The notes: generated by a model not told the origin, from the sequence alone. 64,000 bases of DNA from JAEZBP01 sp963832725 (GCA_963832725.1 CAWHVG010000002.1:1-64000); one strand, 5' to 3'. Shown: positions 10,351 to 21,894, counted from the first letter of the stretch. Program-made: numbers and translations.

Positions 10351-11472
10351 GTGATTGTCTCGCCCGACTTCCGCCTCGGACATCTCGCGCTCGCGCTGGC
10401 GCTCCTCGGCTGTGAAGGCGCCGAAGCGCCCGCCGCTCCCTCGGACGCAGCCAGCGAGGTGGTCCTCTCCGATGCGCAGCGCGCCGCGCTCAATCTGCAG
10501 GTCGCGGCGGCGGAGCAGGGCACGCTGTCGGTCCCTCGCCAGCGCTTCGGCGTGGTCTCCGCGCCGCCGGCCGAGGAGGCGCGCGTGGTCGCGCCGGTCG
10601 CGGCCCGGCTCGCGGCGCCGCGCGTGAACGTCGGCGATCGCGTCCACGCCGGCGATGCGATCGCGACCCTCGAGCCGCTGGTCGACACCGCGTCCCGCGC
10701 CAATCTCCAGTCGCAGCGGCGGCAGCTCCACGGTCAGATCGAGAGCGCCGAGGCCAACCAGCGCGCGCTCGAGACCGAGCTCTCCCGCGTCGAGACATTG
10801 GAGGCGACCCACCTCGCGACCGCGGCTGACCTGGCCCGTGCCCAGGCGGCGGTGGCGGCGCAGCGCGCCCAGGCCGGGAGCCTGCGCCGCGCTGAGCGCG
10901 AGCTCTCGACCATCACCGAAGGCGCCCTCGAGCTCCGCGCGCCGATGGACGGCGTGGTCGCCGAGCTCACCACCAGCGTGGGCGCGCTCCTCGCGCAGGG
11001 CGCGGCGGTCGGCCGCATCGTGCAGGACGGCCCGCGCTGGGTCGACGTGGCCGTGCCTCCGCGGGAGCCGGCCGGCGACGCCTACCGGATCCGAGACGAG
11101 CCGCCGCTGGACGCCCAGCTGGCGGCGCGCGGCGCGGTGGTGCAGCCCGACGGGATGCGCCGCGATCGATTGATCGTGGAGCCGCCCGCGGCCGGCGCGC
11201 TCCTGCCCGGCGCCACGGTGGCGGTCGAGGTGGTGCAGACGCGCGAGGGCGTCGTGATCCCCGAGAGCGCGCTCGCCGCGCGCGGCACCGAGCGGATCGT
11301 CTTCGTCGAGGCGGAGCGCTCGCGCTTCGTGCCGCGGCCGGTGCGTGTGGTCGCCTCGGCGGTCGGCCGCGCGCTGGTCGAGGGCGTCTCCGCCGGCGAG
11401 ACCGTGGTCACCCAGGGCGCGACCGCGCTCCTCGGCGCGCTGAACGGCGCCGGCCTCGAGCGCGAGGAGTGA
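10351..11472 (+). CDS. RND efflux periplasmic adaptor (HlyD/CusB-type lipoprotein)
   Basis: A 373-residue membrane fusion protein. The GTG start gives a short signal with a lipobox-like end (LALALALLGC), so it is probably a periplasmic lipoprotein. The order is typical: first half of the barrel/lipoyl domain (PVAARLAAPRVNVGDRVHAG), an alpha-hairpin of about 70 residues (LQSQRRQLHGQIESAEANQ onward), second lipoyl half (ELRAPMDGVVAELTTSVG), then a beta-barrel and C-terminal domain (VVIPESALAARG). It would bridge the RND pump and the TolC factor encoded downstream. Unlike the two other adaptors in this window it has no His-rich stretch near the N-terminus. Confidence 0.87.
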   Translation: MIVSPDFRLGHLALALALLGCEGAEAPAAPSDAASEVVLSDAQRAALNLQVAAAEQGTLSVPRQRFGVVSAPPAEEARVVAPVAARLAAPRVNVGDRVHAGDAIATLEPLVDTASRANLQSQRRQLHGQIESAEANQRALETELSRVETLEATHLATAADLARAQAAVAAQRAQAGSLRRAERELSTITEGALELRAPMDGVVAELTTSVGALLAQGAAVGRIVQDGPRWVDVAVPPREPAGDAYRIRDEPPLDAQLAARGAVVQPDGMRRDRLIVEPPAAGALLPGATVAVEVVQTREGVVIPESALAARGTERIVFVEAERSRFVPRPVRVVASAVGRALVEGVSAGETVVTQGATALLGALNGAGLEREE

Positions 11473-11716
11473 CGGGGTTGGTACCTCGCCAAGTTCACGT
11501 GGCTCGCGGCGGTCCTCGCCGCCGGTCCTGGTGTTGCGCCTCGCGCCTCGGCGTGAACGGCGATGACGCACCGCCGACCGATCGCGCTACCCGCATCGAG
11601 CTGCTGGGGCCGGCGGCCCGAGGCTCGAACCGGGTCTCTGCGGATGCCGGTTCGGACCTCGGGACGAGGGCGCGGCGCGAGCTCCGAACGACGGCGCGCG
11701 GAGCGGGGAGAGTCGC
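11473..11716. other. Intra-operon spacer of unclear content
   Basis: A 244-bp gap between the adaptor stop and the RND pump ATG, unusually long for an operon whose other junctions overlap or are under 10 bp. An open frame crosses it but its protein is Arg-rich and patternless. No hairpin or promoter stands out. Confidence 0.4.
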
Positions 11717-14700
11717 GTGAACGCGATCTTCGACGCGCTGATCCGCGGCTCCATCCGCCACCGCCACCTCGTGGTGCTGCTGGCGCTCGCGCTCAGTGCC
11801 GTCGGCTTCTGGCAGATCTCCGATGCGCAGGTCGACTCGCTGCCGAGCTTCACGCCGCCGATGGTCACCGTGCAGGCGGAGGCGCGCGGGCTGGGCTCGA
11901 GCCGGGTGGAGACGCTGGTCACGGCGCCCCTCGAGCGAGATCCTGCTGGCGACCCCCAAGCTGGTGCGCCTGCGCTCGACCTCGTCGCCGGGCCTGGCGC
12001 TGCTCGAGCTCATCTTCGAGGACGACACCGACGTGTTCCGCGCCAGGCAGCTCGTCAGTGAGCGCTTGGCCTTGGCCCAGAGCCGGTTGCCGGCGGGCCT
12101 CCCCGCGCCCCGTCTCGGCCCCATCACAGCGCCGGTCGGCGCGCTCTTGCGCTTCGACTACACGCCTCGCGAGCCGGCCGCCCTCGATCCGCTCTGGCGA
12201 TTCGCAGAGTGGCGCCTGCGGCCGCGCCTCGAGTCCATCCCGGGCATCGCGCGGGTCACGGTGCACGGCGGCGCCGCCACGAGAGTGGAGGTCCGGCCCG
12301 ATGCGGCGGCGATGCTCGGTCACGGCGTCACCCTGCCCGCGCTGGAGCAGGCGATCGGCGGCGCCGGGCAGAGCTTCGAGCCCCTCGGCTTCGCGAACGT
12401 GGGCCCGATCCGCGAGCCGCTCCGCGCCGAGAGCATCTTCTCGCTCGACGATCTCGACGCCATCCGCGACGCGGTGATCGTGCGCCGAAACGGTGTGCCC
12501 GTCCGGGTGCGCGACGTGGCCGAGGTGACGCTGGGCGCGGCCGTTCCGGTCGGCGCGGCGCTCTACGACGGCCGGCCCGCCATCGCCATCCAGGTCGACA
12601 AGCTGCCCTGGGCCGACACGCTGCGGGTCACCCGCGAGGTCGAGGCGGCGATCGCCGAGCTCGACTCCTCGATGCCGCCCGGCGCCGTCCGCCACGCGCC
12701 GGTGCTCCGGCAGGCGGACTTCGTGCGCACCTCGATCGTCTCGGTCGGCCGCGCCATGGCCCTCGGCGCCGTGCTCGTCATCGTGATCCTGCTCGCGTTC
12801 CTGCGCTCGGGGAGGCTCGCGCTGATCAGCCTCACCGCCATCCCGCTCTCGATGCTGGCGGCCGTCTCGGTGCTGCTCCTGCGCGGCGTCACGCTCAACG
12901 GGATGATCCTCGGCGGCCTGGCCATCGCGGTGGGCGAGGTCGTGGACGACGCGATCGTCGACGTGGAGAACATCTGGCGGCGCCTGCGCGAGAACGCCGC
13001 CATCGAGGCGCCGCGGCCGGTGATGGAGGTGATCCGCGAGGCATCGACGGAAGTGCGCGGCGCGGTGGTGTACGCGACCTTCGTCGTGGTCACGGTGCTG
13101 GCGCCCATCATGCTGCTCGGCGGCATCACGGGCCGGATCTTCTCGCCGCTGGCCGAGGCCTACGCGCTGGCGATGGTCTCGTCGCTGGCGGTGGCGCTCA
13201 CGCTGACCCCTGCGCTCTGTGCGTTGCTCTTGCCCCGCATCGCGCGCGCCGACGCGACGGAGGGCAAAGCGGCCACGTGGGCGCGCCGCATCTACGACCG
13301 AGCCCTGTCGCGGGTGCGCCGCCGGCCGGGCGCGGTCGTCCTCACGGCCTCGCTCGTCGCCGCGCTGGCGACGGCGGGCGTGCCCTTCCTCGGCGGCGGG
13401 TACCTGCCCGAGTTTCGAGAGGGCGCGCTGATCGCGCAGGTCCTGGCGTGGCCGGGCACGTCGCTCGAGGAGACGACGAGGCTGGCCACGCGGATCGACG
13501 CGGTGCTCCGCGCGAACGGGCCGCTGCCACACATCGCCACTCGGATCGGCCGGGCCAGCCTGGACGAGGACGCGGCGCCGGTGCACCGGATGGAGCTCGA
13601 ATCTGATCCTGCCGCCGGAGGCCGAGCCCGACGCCATCGAAGAGACGATCCTGGAAGGCATCGGGCGGGTGCCGGGCCTGCGCTACGGCGTGGAGGACTT
13701 CCTGGGCGAGCGCATCAACGAGCTCCTCTCGGGCGAGCGCACGCCCATCGCCGTTCGCTTGCGCGGTCCCGATCTCGACGCGCTCCAGCGTGCGGCGCGC
13801 GACGTGGTGACACTCCTCGAGGCCACGCCGGGCATCGAGTCGGTCAGCACCGGCGCGCTCACCGACGTGCCGACCACCAATCTGGCGATGCGCCCGGACG
13901 CGCTCGGGGTGGCGGGGCTCGATCGCGCGGAAGTGGTGCGGGCGGCGGCCGCGCTGAGGCAAGGCTTGGTGGTCTCCGACGTGCGCACCGCGAGCGGGTT
14001 CTCGGTGCCGGTGGTGGTGGCCGGCGCGCCGGATGCGTCGCGCGACGGGCTGAGCGATCTGCCGGTGCTGGACCGGAGCGGCAGCGCGTTCCCTCTCTCG
14101 GCGGCGGTCGAGGTGCGGACGGGCGCGGAGCCGGCGACCATCGTCCACGAAGGCGGCCAGCGGATGATCGCGGTCACCGCCGACGCCGAGCGCGGCGAGC
14201 TCACGGCGGTGGCCGACCGGATCGAGGCTGCGATGCGACACGTCGCGCTCCCACCCGGCGTGCGCTGGGAGCTGGCCGGGCAGGCGGCCGAGCGGGCCAG
14301 CGCGACCTCGCGCCTCTTGCTGGTGACCGCCGTGGTGCTCGTCGTGATCTTCGTCTTCCTGTGGGCCGCCTTCGGATCGGCGCTCGACGCGGGCGTGGTG
14401 ATGGCGGGCATCCCGCTCGGCATGGTGGGCGGCGTCGTGGCGGCGCTCTCCTTGCCCGAGGGGCTGAGCATGGCGGCGCTGATCGGGTTCGTGACCCTCT
14501 TCGGCATTATCAGCCGGAACGGGATCATGCTGGTCCAGCACAAGAACGATCTCCTGGCGCGGCGCGGTGAGACCTCGGCCGAGGAAGCCATCCTCCAGGC
14601 CGCGCGCGAGCGGCTGGTGCCGATCCTGATGACGGCGGGTGCGGCGTTCTTCGGGCTCCTGCCGCTCGCGCTCTCGGTGGAAGCCGCCGGCAGCGAGCTG

Positions 14701-14814
14701 GAGGCGCCGATGGCCGCCATCGTCTGCGCGGGGCTCATCAGCTCCACCGCGCTCAACCTGATCGCCGTGCCCGCGTTCTATCTCTGGCGCGCTCGGAACG
14801 TGGAGCCCGCATGA
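11717..14814 (+). CDS. CzcA/CusA-family RND efflux pump, frameshifted
   Basis: An inner-membrane proton antiporter of about 1031 residues once two extra bases (near 11925-11940 and 13600-13602) are removed; the corrected length is exactly 1032 codons. It opens with MNAIFDALIRGSIRHRHLVVLLALAL (first 20 residues being the cytosolic start of helix 1) and has the helix 4 motif VGEVVDDAIVDVEN at about residue 407. That motif differs from the classical DFGIIVDGAVV of the third pump in this window and resembles a separate heavy-metal RND subgroup. It pairs with the adaptor upstream and the TolC protein whose ATG overlaps its stop (ATGA). The likely substrates are metal cations, but the ion is not deducible. 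The two frame changes look like sequence errors. Confidence 0.85.
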
Positions 14815-16235
14815 GGCGTTGGCTCGAGCCCGCGATGGTGGCGGTGCAATCGCGCCCTCCACTGCCGACCGCCGAGTGCGGCGCCAGTCCGTGCTCGAGG
14901 GCCTCTCTTCGCTCTCGGGCGGCGGGTGAGTGGCTGCGGCTGGGGTTGGCGCTGGCGCTGACCGGCTGCGCGCCTTCGCTGGCGAGCTTCGACCGGACGT
15001 CGATGCCGGAGCCGTGGAGCCCGGAGGAGACGGTGCGCCAGCGCGCGTCGGAGAGCTCGGCCGAGGGGCCGCTCACGCCCACGGGCGCGGCGCGGGTGGC
15101 GGTGGAAGAGAACCGCGACTTGCGGGTGACGCGCGCCGAGCGCGGACTGGCCCAGGCCGAGATCGTGCGAGCCGGCATCCTCCCGAACCCGCAGCTCGAC
15201 GGGCACTTCTCGACGCCCTTCGCGAGCCCCTTCGGGGTGGCCAACGACCCGCAGATCCAGGGCGGTGGCGCCAGCGTGAGCTGGAACGTGACGCCGCTCT
15301 TCGCGCTCCGTGCGCGCGGCGCGGCGGCCGAGGAGGCGGCGACCGCCGTCAATCTCGAGGTCGCCTGGCAGGAGTGGCAGATCGCGACCGCCGCCGAGCT
15401 GCACGCGATCCGGGCCATCTACCTGAGCCGGCGCATCGAGCTCGCGCGGCGCATGGAAGAGAGCTGGGAAACGCGCGCGAGCGCGCTCCGGACGGCGAGC
15501 GAGCAGCAGGCGGTGACGGTGGTGGAGCTGCGCGACGCGGAGCTCTCGCTCGCGCAGGCGCGGCTGGTCCGGCAGGGCCTCGAGCAGACGCGAGCCGCCG
15601 AGCTGGGCGCGCTGTCCCGGGCGATGGGGACCAGCGCGCGGCGGGCTCCGGTGCTCGAGGAGAGCTGGTCGGCCGATCTCGCGCCGCCGGACGCCGATCG
15701 TTTGCTGAGCGCGTTGCCCGAGCGGCGGCTGGATCTGATCGCGCTCCGCCACCGCTACCGTTCGCACGGCGCGGCGCTCGACGGGGAGCGGGTGTCGGGC
15801 TTCCCACCGATCCGGATCGGCTGGTTCGTCAACCAGGAGGTCGACGTCAACGCCTCCACCGGCCCGATCCTCTCGCTCGGGCTGCCGATCTTCGACCGCA
15901 ACCAAGCGCAGATCGCGCGGGAGACGACGCTGATGGCGCAGACCGGCGACCGCTACGCCGCGCGCCTGCAGCAAGCCGAGAGCGACGTGGTGGCGCTGGT
16001 GGGCGAGCTGACGCGGGTGCTCGAGCAGGTCGAGACGGCGCGGGAGGCCGAGACCCGAGCGGCGGCGCTGGTGGAGGCGGCGCAGCAGGCGCTCGCGGCG
16101 AGCGCGATCACCATCCTCGAGCTGCAACGCATCGAGCGGCGAGCGCTCGGCGCCGCGCTGCGCCGGCTCACCCTCGAGCAGAGCGCGGCGGAGCTGCGAG
16201 TCGGACTGGCGGCCGCGTCGGGCGTGCCGCTCTAA
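14811..16235 (+). CDS. TolC-family outer-membrane efflux factor
   Basis: A 474-residue outer-membrane channel protein completing the tripartite pump. The ATG overlaps the RND stop, supporting coupling, but a start closer to the lipobox-like LALALTGC (about residue 50) is also possible because the first 40 residues are Arg/Ser-rich and unlike a signal peptide. Two TolC repeats are visible: long Ala/Glu/Arg-rich helices with the NRDLRVTRAERGLAQAEI segment near the start and the PIFDRNQAQIARETT turn in the second half. It would trimerise in the outer membrane and dock with the adaptor. It is the last gene of the operon; about 550 bp of non-coding sequence follows. Confidence 0.85.
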   Translation: MRRWLEPAMVAVQSRPPLPTAECGASPCSRASLRSRAAGEWLRLGLALALTGCAPSLASFDRTSMPEPWSPEETVRQRASESSAEGPLTPTGAARVAVEENRDLRVTRAERGLAQAEIVRAGILPNPQLDGHFSTPFASPFGVANDPQIQGGGASVSWNVTPLFALRARGAAAEEAATAVNLEVAWQEWQIATAAELHAIRAIYLSRRIELARRMEESWETRASALRTASEQQAVTVVELRDAELSLAQARLVRQGLEQTRAAELGALSRAMGTSARRAPVLEESWSADLAPPDADRLLSALPERRLDLIALRHRYRSHGAALDGERVSGFPPIRIGWFVNQEVDVNASTGPILSLGLPIFDRNQAQIARETTLMAQTGDRYAARLQQAESDVVALVGELTRVLEQVETAREAETRAAALVEAAQQALAASAITILELQRIERRALGAALRRLTLEQSAAELRVGLAAASGVPL

Positions 16236-16783
16236 TCTGATGGCGAGACGCGGTCCGGGGCTCTCCGCGCCACCGGGTGGCGGGTGTCGCTGCAACGGAC
16301 GGCGCTCCCCTGTATCCGCCGGCGCCCCCGACGGGCGGAGCACACGCGCTCATCCGAGCCACTCGGTCTCGCAAACATGGCGGGGTCCGGATTACGCTTG
16401 CATGGCAGCGCGGCGAGCCCGGTGAGCAGCGCGTGCAGACGGACGGTCGAGCACATGCGAGATTCGTGGTTCGGGCTCGGTGGCTCGCAACGCAGGCCCA
16501 GCTGGCGTCATCGAATCCGCTTCGTCACGGCAGCGGTGAAATCGGTGTCGCCGTGACCCCGCCGTGGAGAGGGAGCGCCCCACCTGGAACTGTGGTCGGG
16601 ATCGTCGCGATCCAGAGCAGCTTGCTCGTGTCCGGTCCTCTCTGTCGATCCGTGCCCGATGAGGCCGAAGTGGACCTCGACCACTCGGAGCCCTTGCCTC
16701 GGTAGCGCGGGCCGAACGAGGATGCCCGAGGGCGGGAAGAGTCCGCGGGGCCGCTCGTAGAACTGGGCGGCGGAGGTGAATCG
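16236..16783. other. Non-coding stretch after the first RND operon
   Basis: About 550 bp without a supported gene. Short open frames exist on both strands but none shows a signal peptide, domain or ribosome site. A perfect small dyad, CGCCACCGGGTGGCG at about 16268-16282, lies 33 bp after the TolC stop, but its loop is one base and no T-run follows, so I do not call it a terminator. The final part must hold the promoter of the lipoprotein gene at 16784. Confidence 0.5.
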
Positions 16784-19700
16784 ATGCGTCAGGTGGTGCT
16801 CGGGCTCGGGATTGCGCTCTTGGCAGGAGCGCTCGCGTCGGCGTGCGGAGGTTCGTCCTGCGTCGAAGGGATGAGCGTGGCGTGCGCGTGCCCGGGAGGC
16901 GGCTCCGGCGCTCAGCTCTGTCACGGCGGCCAATACGGCGAGTGCGTATGTGGCGTGTCGGGCGATGATGGCGGTCTCGGCGGCGACGGCGGCGTGCCGG
17001 CGAGCGACGGATCGATGCCGGGCCGAGATGGCTCGACGCCAGGTCCGGATGGATCGACCGCCGACGGCGGGACGAGCGACGGCGGCGCGCCCGGCTGCAC
17101 CGGTGGCGCGACCCGCTGCGGCGCGTCCGGCGTCGAGCGCTGCGAGAGCGGCGCGTGGGTCGCCGACACGAGCTGCGCGATCGGATGCATGGACGGCGCG
17201 TGCGCCGACGCGCCCGCGATGTGCACGCCCGGCGCCACGCGCTGCTTCCGCACGTCGGTCCAGCGGTGCAACCGCGACGGCACGGCCTGGCTCTTCGACT
17301 CGGTGTGCGCCGACGGCTGCGCGGACGGGCTCTGCACCGGGGCGTGCACGGCCGGCGCCGACCGCTGCAACGGCGATCAGCGCGAGACGTGCGCCAGCGA
17401 CGGCGCGTCCTGGTCGGCGAGCGAGACCTGCGACATGGGCTGCGAGTCGAGTGTATGCGTCGAGGCCGAGCTCACGCTGAACGGCACCGTCATGGATTTG
17501 TCCGGCACGCACGTCTACGCCGGCTGCGTCGACGTCGATCTCGGCGGCGAGCTGCACGTGCCGGACGGCGAGACGCTCGAGAATCCGCGCCCGATGCTTG
17601 CAGGTCAGCGCCAGCGCGAGCATCACCATCGGCGCCGGCGCCACGCTGCGCTTCCACGCGAGCGAGAGCGTCGACGTCGCGGGCACGGTGACGGGTGGCG
17701 ACGAAGCGTTCCTCGAGTCGCTCGGCATGCTGCGGCTCTCGGGCAGCGTGAGCTCGACGCGCACGATCCTGCGGGCCGACAATCTCGGCATCGAGACCGG
17801 CGGGAGCACGGCCGGCACCACGCTCGACGCGGCGCTCTACGGCAGCGCATTCGCGAACACGGGCACGCACGACGGAATCGTGTCGGTCATGCCGCCGACG
17901 CCCATCGAGTCGCCCACCTACCCGAGCGGCGGCTACTGGAACCTCTCGGAAGACGACGTCGTGATCACCTGGGATCGGCCCTTCGCCTCGGTCCACGGCT
18001 ACTACGTCAGCGTCGGCGACACCACGCCGAGCCCGGCCGCCGGCACCTTCCGCTCGACCGAGTCGATCGTGCTGCCGGCGTCGAGCTTCGGCCCCGGCGA
18101 CAACGTCGTGCGCGTCGTCTCGGTCAACGCCGACTCGGAGGTCGGCACCTACGACGAGCAGCTCGTCATCCACCTCAACGTGCGCGCGCCGGACGTCACG
18201 TCGAGCAGCCACCCAGACGAGACGGCGTGGGGCGGACCGAGCGCCGTGTACCTCGCGTGGACCGATCCGAGCGGCGTGCCGGCGTCCATGTTCACCGGCT
18301 ACTTCTACGCGTGGGATCACCAGGCCGACACCGTGCCCGACGCGGCGAGCGGCACCTTCGACGACCGGCACATGCTCTTGCTCTCGGACCAGCCCGACGG
18401 AGTCTGGTTCTTCCACATCGTCGACGTCGACCGCCTCGGGCGGATTTCCTCGCCCACGGTGGCGCACTACCAGGTGCGCATCGGCGCCGATCCCGGCGTC
18501 GGCAACGTCGCGGGCACGATCACCGACGCGGCGAGCGGCATGCCCATCGCCGGGGCGACCGTGCTGGCGAACGGCGGCTTGGCGCGCGTGCGCAGCGGTC
18601 CGACCGGCGACTACACGTTCCGCGGCAGCTTGCCGGCGGCCTCGGAGCCCTATCGCATCGCCGCCGAGGCCCGCGGCTACGACGCGATGGAGGCGTCCGT
18701 CACGGTGACGTCGGGCAGCGCGAGCGTGCAGGATTTCGCGCTCGCGGCCAGCACCGAGCCGCCGGGCCCCGCGGTGCACCTCGGCTGGGAGGTGCCGCTC
18801 GAAGCGGTCGATGCGAACTCCCCCGACCTCGCGGTGGGCCCCGCCGGCAGGCTGGTCTGGTCGCGCGACGGGCGCACGGCGAGCGACGAGGAGGTCGCGA
18901 TTGTCCGCTCGACCGGCGGGACCGTGCACAGCGAGACCACCTGGCCCGAGTACTACCGCGGCGCGGCGCGCACGGCGGTCGGCTGGAACGGCTCGCGCTT
19001 CTACGCGATGGACTACTACGCGTGCCCCGACAGCGGCGGGTTCGGGACCGGCTCCGGGTGGAGCTGCGTGCGGATGCGGACCTGGGATTCCTCGGGCGCG
19101 GTGGTCGACGGTTGGCTCCCGTGGCGCCAACAGCGGTCAGACCGGCTCCCCCTCGGCCGCCTGGAACGGCACGAGCTACGGCGCGTTCTTCGTGAGCTAC
19201 TCGGTGCTCTACTTCCGCGAGATCACCGCCGACATGGCGTTCGCGGACGGCGCTTCGGCCACCTCGCACACCGCGCTCTCCACCGGCCACGGCGACACGC
19301 GGGAGGCGGCGACGACGCGCGCCATCTGGGACGGAAGCGGCTATGCCGTGGCCTGGAACATCGAGCGTTCGACCGGCGACAGCACGCCGTACCTCTTCTT
19401 CGCGCGGTGGTCACCGGCCCTCGACGTGCTGCAGGCGCGCATCGAGGTCGGCCCGACCGTCGGCTACTCGGAGATTGGGTTGGTGTGGGACGGCGCGCGC
19501 TATCACCTCGCCTACGTCGCGCCGAACGGAACGGACTCCGACATCGTCCTGCGCACCGTGTCCACGAGCGGCGCGCTCGGCGCACCGACCGTGGTCGCCG
19601 GTGGAGTGGCGTACGCGAACCGCAGCCCCTCGCTGGCGTACGACGGCGCGCACCTCTTGCTCGCCTACCTCGACGCTTCGGGCTCCGGTCAGCTCGAGGT

Positions 19701-19845
19701 GCGGGATTCCTCGGACGAGTCGATGATTGAGAGCGACCCCATCGCGGGCGCGAAGCTGCGGGTGGACGCCAACCCGGAGACCGGTGAGGGCGCGCTCCTC
19801 TACGTGCGCGACGGCACCACATACCTGCGCGACCTGTCGTTCTGA
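16784..19845 (+). CDS. Large Cys-rich lipoprotein with CarboxypepD-reg-like domain, frameshifted
   Basis: Predicted surface lipoprotein of about 1019 residues after removing two extra bases (near 17575-17600 and 19112); the corrected length is a whole number of codons. GGCGGAGG precedes the ATG. The signal MRQVVLGLGIALLAGALASAC ends in a lipobox (first 20 residues plus Cys). Next come a Gly/Asp/Ser linker, four Cys-rich modules (CTGGATRC, CTPGATRC, CTAGADRC), a beta-rich region with fibronectin-like sections, a carboxypeptidase-regulatory-like domain (VAGTITDAASGMPIAGATV), and a C-terminal propeller-like part. This architecture is common among myxobacterial lipoproteins of unknown role. It stands alone on its strand, with 258 bp before the next gene. 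Confidence 0.75.
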
Positions 19846-20103
19846 GCGCGATGCCGGTGCCGCGGCACGACGAGAGCGGACCAGCGGCCCGGCGGTAGCG
19901 GGTCTCCGCGGGCGGCGGCCATCGCTGCGCTCCCCGACTTCCCCTGCTACGCGCGGCGCGCAGGGGTCGTCCTCGATGGCCGCACGCACGAGGCGCGCTT
20001 CAATGGCGGCTTCGGCCGATCCCATCGTCCGTTGTCCGGATCGTAGCCAGGGGGGACCGTCTTCGGCCATCCCGCCTCGAAGCCCGCTGCTAGCGTCCCT
20101 CGC

Positions 20104-21891
20104 ATGCGCGAGCTCGAATGTGACGTCCTCGTGATCGGCGGCGGCCCCACCGGCATGGTGGCCGCCCTCGCTCTCGCGCGACAGGGCGTCGCCACCATCG
20201 TCCTCGAGCGCCAGCGCGGGCCCCAATCCCACCCCAAGGCCCACGAGGTCAGCGGCCGCACCCTCGAGATCCTGGCCGCGCTCGGCGTCCCCTACGACGA
20301 CCTCGCCCCGGCCGCCGCCGACGACGCCGACGCCTCACGGATCCTCTTCTGCGAGGCCCTCGATCGTGAATTCGGGGCCATCGACCTCCGCGCCCTGCCC
20401 GGCGCCGACAAGTACCGCGCCCACCTCACCACCCCCACCGGCTACCTCAACCTCTCGCAGGTCGACCTCGAGCGGATCCTCGCCCGCCACGTCGCCGCCG
20501 CGGGCGTCGACGTCCGCCACGGCCACACCTGGCGCGCCTTCATCGACCACGGCGACGCCGTCGTCTCCGACGCCCACGACGAGGCCGGCAGCCCCCTACG
20601 GATCCGCAGCCGCTACGTCATCGCTGCCGACGGCGCCGGCAGCCGCGCCCGCGCCGCTCTCGGCGTCCGCATGATCGGCCCGGCCAAGCTCCAGGACTTC
20701 GTCAGCGTCGCCTTCGACGCCGACCTCTCTCGCCACGTCACCACCCGCGGCAAGCTCTACTTCGTCTACCACCCGCGCGCCCCCGGCGTCCTCATCGCCC
20801 ACCACATCGAGCGCCGCTGGGTCTACCACGCCCTCGTCGCCACCCCGCACGAGCGCGCCGAGGACCTCGACGAAGCCGCCCTCCGCACCCGGATCCGCCA
20901 CGCCGTCGGCGACCCCGACCTCCCGCTCATTATCACCTCGACCAGCCCCTGGCGGATGACCGCTCAGGTCGCCGAGCGCTTCCGGGTCGGCCGCGTCTTC
21001 CTCGCTGGCGACGCCGCCCACCGCTTCCCCCCCACCGGCGGCCTCGGCATGAACTCCGGCATCGCCGACGCCCACAACCTTGCCTGGAAGCTCGCCGCCG
21101 TCCTCCAGGGCCGCGCCGGCGATCCCCTCCTCGACACCTACGAGGTCGAGCGCCGCCCCGTCGTCCAGACCCTCTGCGACGAGAGCCGCGCCAACTTCGA
21201 GCGCATGGACGAGATCCTCGGCGCCCTCGGCGTCGACCCCGGCGCCCACCACGCGATCGCCCGTCGCTTCGCCGGCCTCGCCTTCCTCCCCGCGCCCCTC
21301 CGCGCCTGGCTCCGCCGGCGGGTCGATGGCCTCGCCCTCGCACTCCTCCGCCGCCACCGTCGCCGCCCGGAGCTCGCCCTTCGCGTCCGCGCCGCCGTCG
21401 ACCGCCAGATCCCCCACTTCGACCGCCTCGGCCTCGACCTCGGCCTCGCCTACGAGCGCGGCGCCCTGATCGCCGACGGCACCCCGCCATCCCCCGCTGG
21501 CGATCCCGTCCGTGCCTACCACCCCACCACTCGACCCGGCGCCCGCTTCCCTCACTTCTGGCTCGACGCTGCTGCCCGTCGGTCGAGTCACACCCTCCTC
21601 GACGACCGCCGCGCCACCCTCCTCCTCGGCGCCGCCTGCGAGCTCGCGCCGGCCGAGCGCGCCGACCTCGAAGCGGCCGCCGCGCACCTCGCCGTCCAGA
21701 TCCGCCCCCTCGCCGAGGCCGACCTCCCCCTCCCGGACCACGCCGCCGTCCACCGCCACGCCGAGCTCGACCGCGACGGCGCCCTCCTCGTTCGCCCCGA
21801 CGGCCACGTCGCCTGGCGCCAGCGCGCCGGTGTCCGACCGAGCGCCGCCCTCCTCCAGTCGATCCTCACCAAAGCCCTCGCCGGAGCCTGA
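20104..21891 (+). CDS. FAD-dependent aromatic monooxygenase (PheA/TfdB/UbiH type)
   Basis: A 595-residue class A flavoprotein monooxygenase. The ADP-binding motif GGGPTGMVAALALARQG is at residues 13-29, the DG motif (AADGAGSRARAALG) near 180, and the GD motif (FLAGDAAHRFPPTGGLGMNSG) around 305. A C-terminal tail of about 120 residues fits the thioredoxin-like domain of phenol hydroxylase-type enzymes. It would hydroxylate an aromatic or polycyclic substrate using NAD(P)H and oxygen; the substrate is unknown. A small membrane protein starts 3 bp after its stop. Codon third positions are overwhelmingly C here, unlike the mixed G/C third positions of most neighbours, which may reflect a different origin. 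Confidence 0.88.
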   Translation: MRELECDVLVIGGGPTGMVAALALARQGVATIVLERQRGPQSHPKAHEVSGRTLEILAALGVPYDDLAPAAADDADASRILFCEALDREFGAIDLRALPGADKYRAHLTTPTGYLNLSQVDLERILARHVAAAGVDVRHGHTWRAFIDHGDAVVSDAHDEAGSPLRIRSRYVIAADGAGSRARAALGVRMIGPAKLQDFVSVAFDADLSRHVTTRGKLYFVYHPRAPGVLIAHHIERRWVYHALVATPHERAEDLDEAALRTRIRHAVGDPDLPLIITSTSPWRMTAQVAERFRVGRVFLAGDAAHRFPPTGGLGMNSGIADAHNLAWKLAAVLQGRAGDPLLDTYEVERRPVVQTLCDESRANFERMDEILGALGVDPGAHHAIARRFAGLAFLPAPLRAWLRRRVDGLALALLRRHRRRPELALRVRAAVDRQIPHFDRLGLDLGLAYERGALIADGTPPSPAGDPVRAYHPTTRPGARFPHFWLDAAARRSSHTLLDDRRATLLLGAACELAPAERADLEAAAAHLAVQIRPLAEADLPLPDHAAVHRHAELDRDGALLVRPDGHVAWRQRAGVRPSAALLQSILTKALAGA

Positions 21892-21894
21892 GCC

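Noticed and set aside
16268..16282. Rho-independent terminator after the first TolC gene
   Set aside because: The dyad has a one-base loop and no following T-run.
16700..16783. RNase P RNA-like string (GGGAAGAGTCCGCGGGGC)
   Set aside because: Only a partial match to the conserved core, with no room for the rest of the RNA before the next gene.
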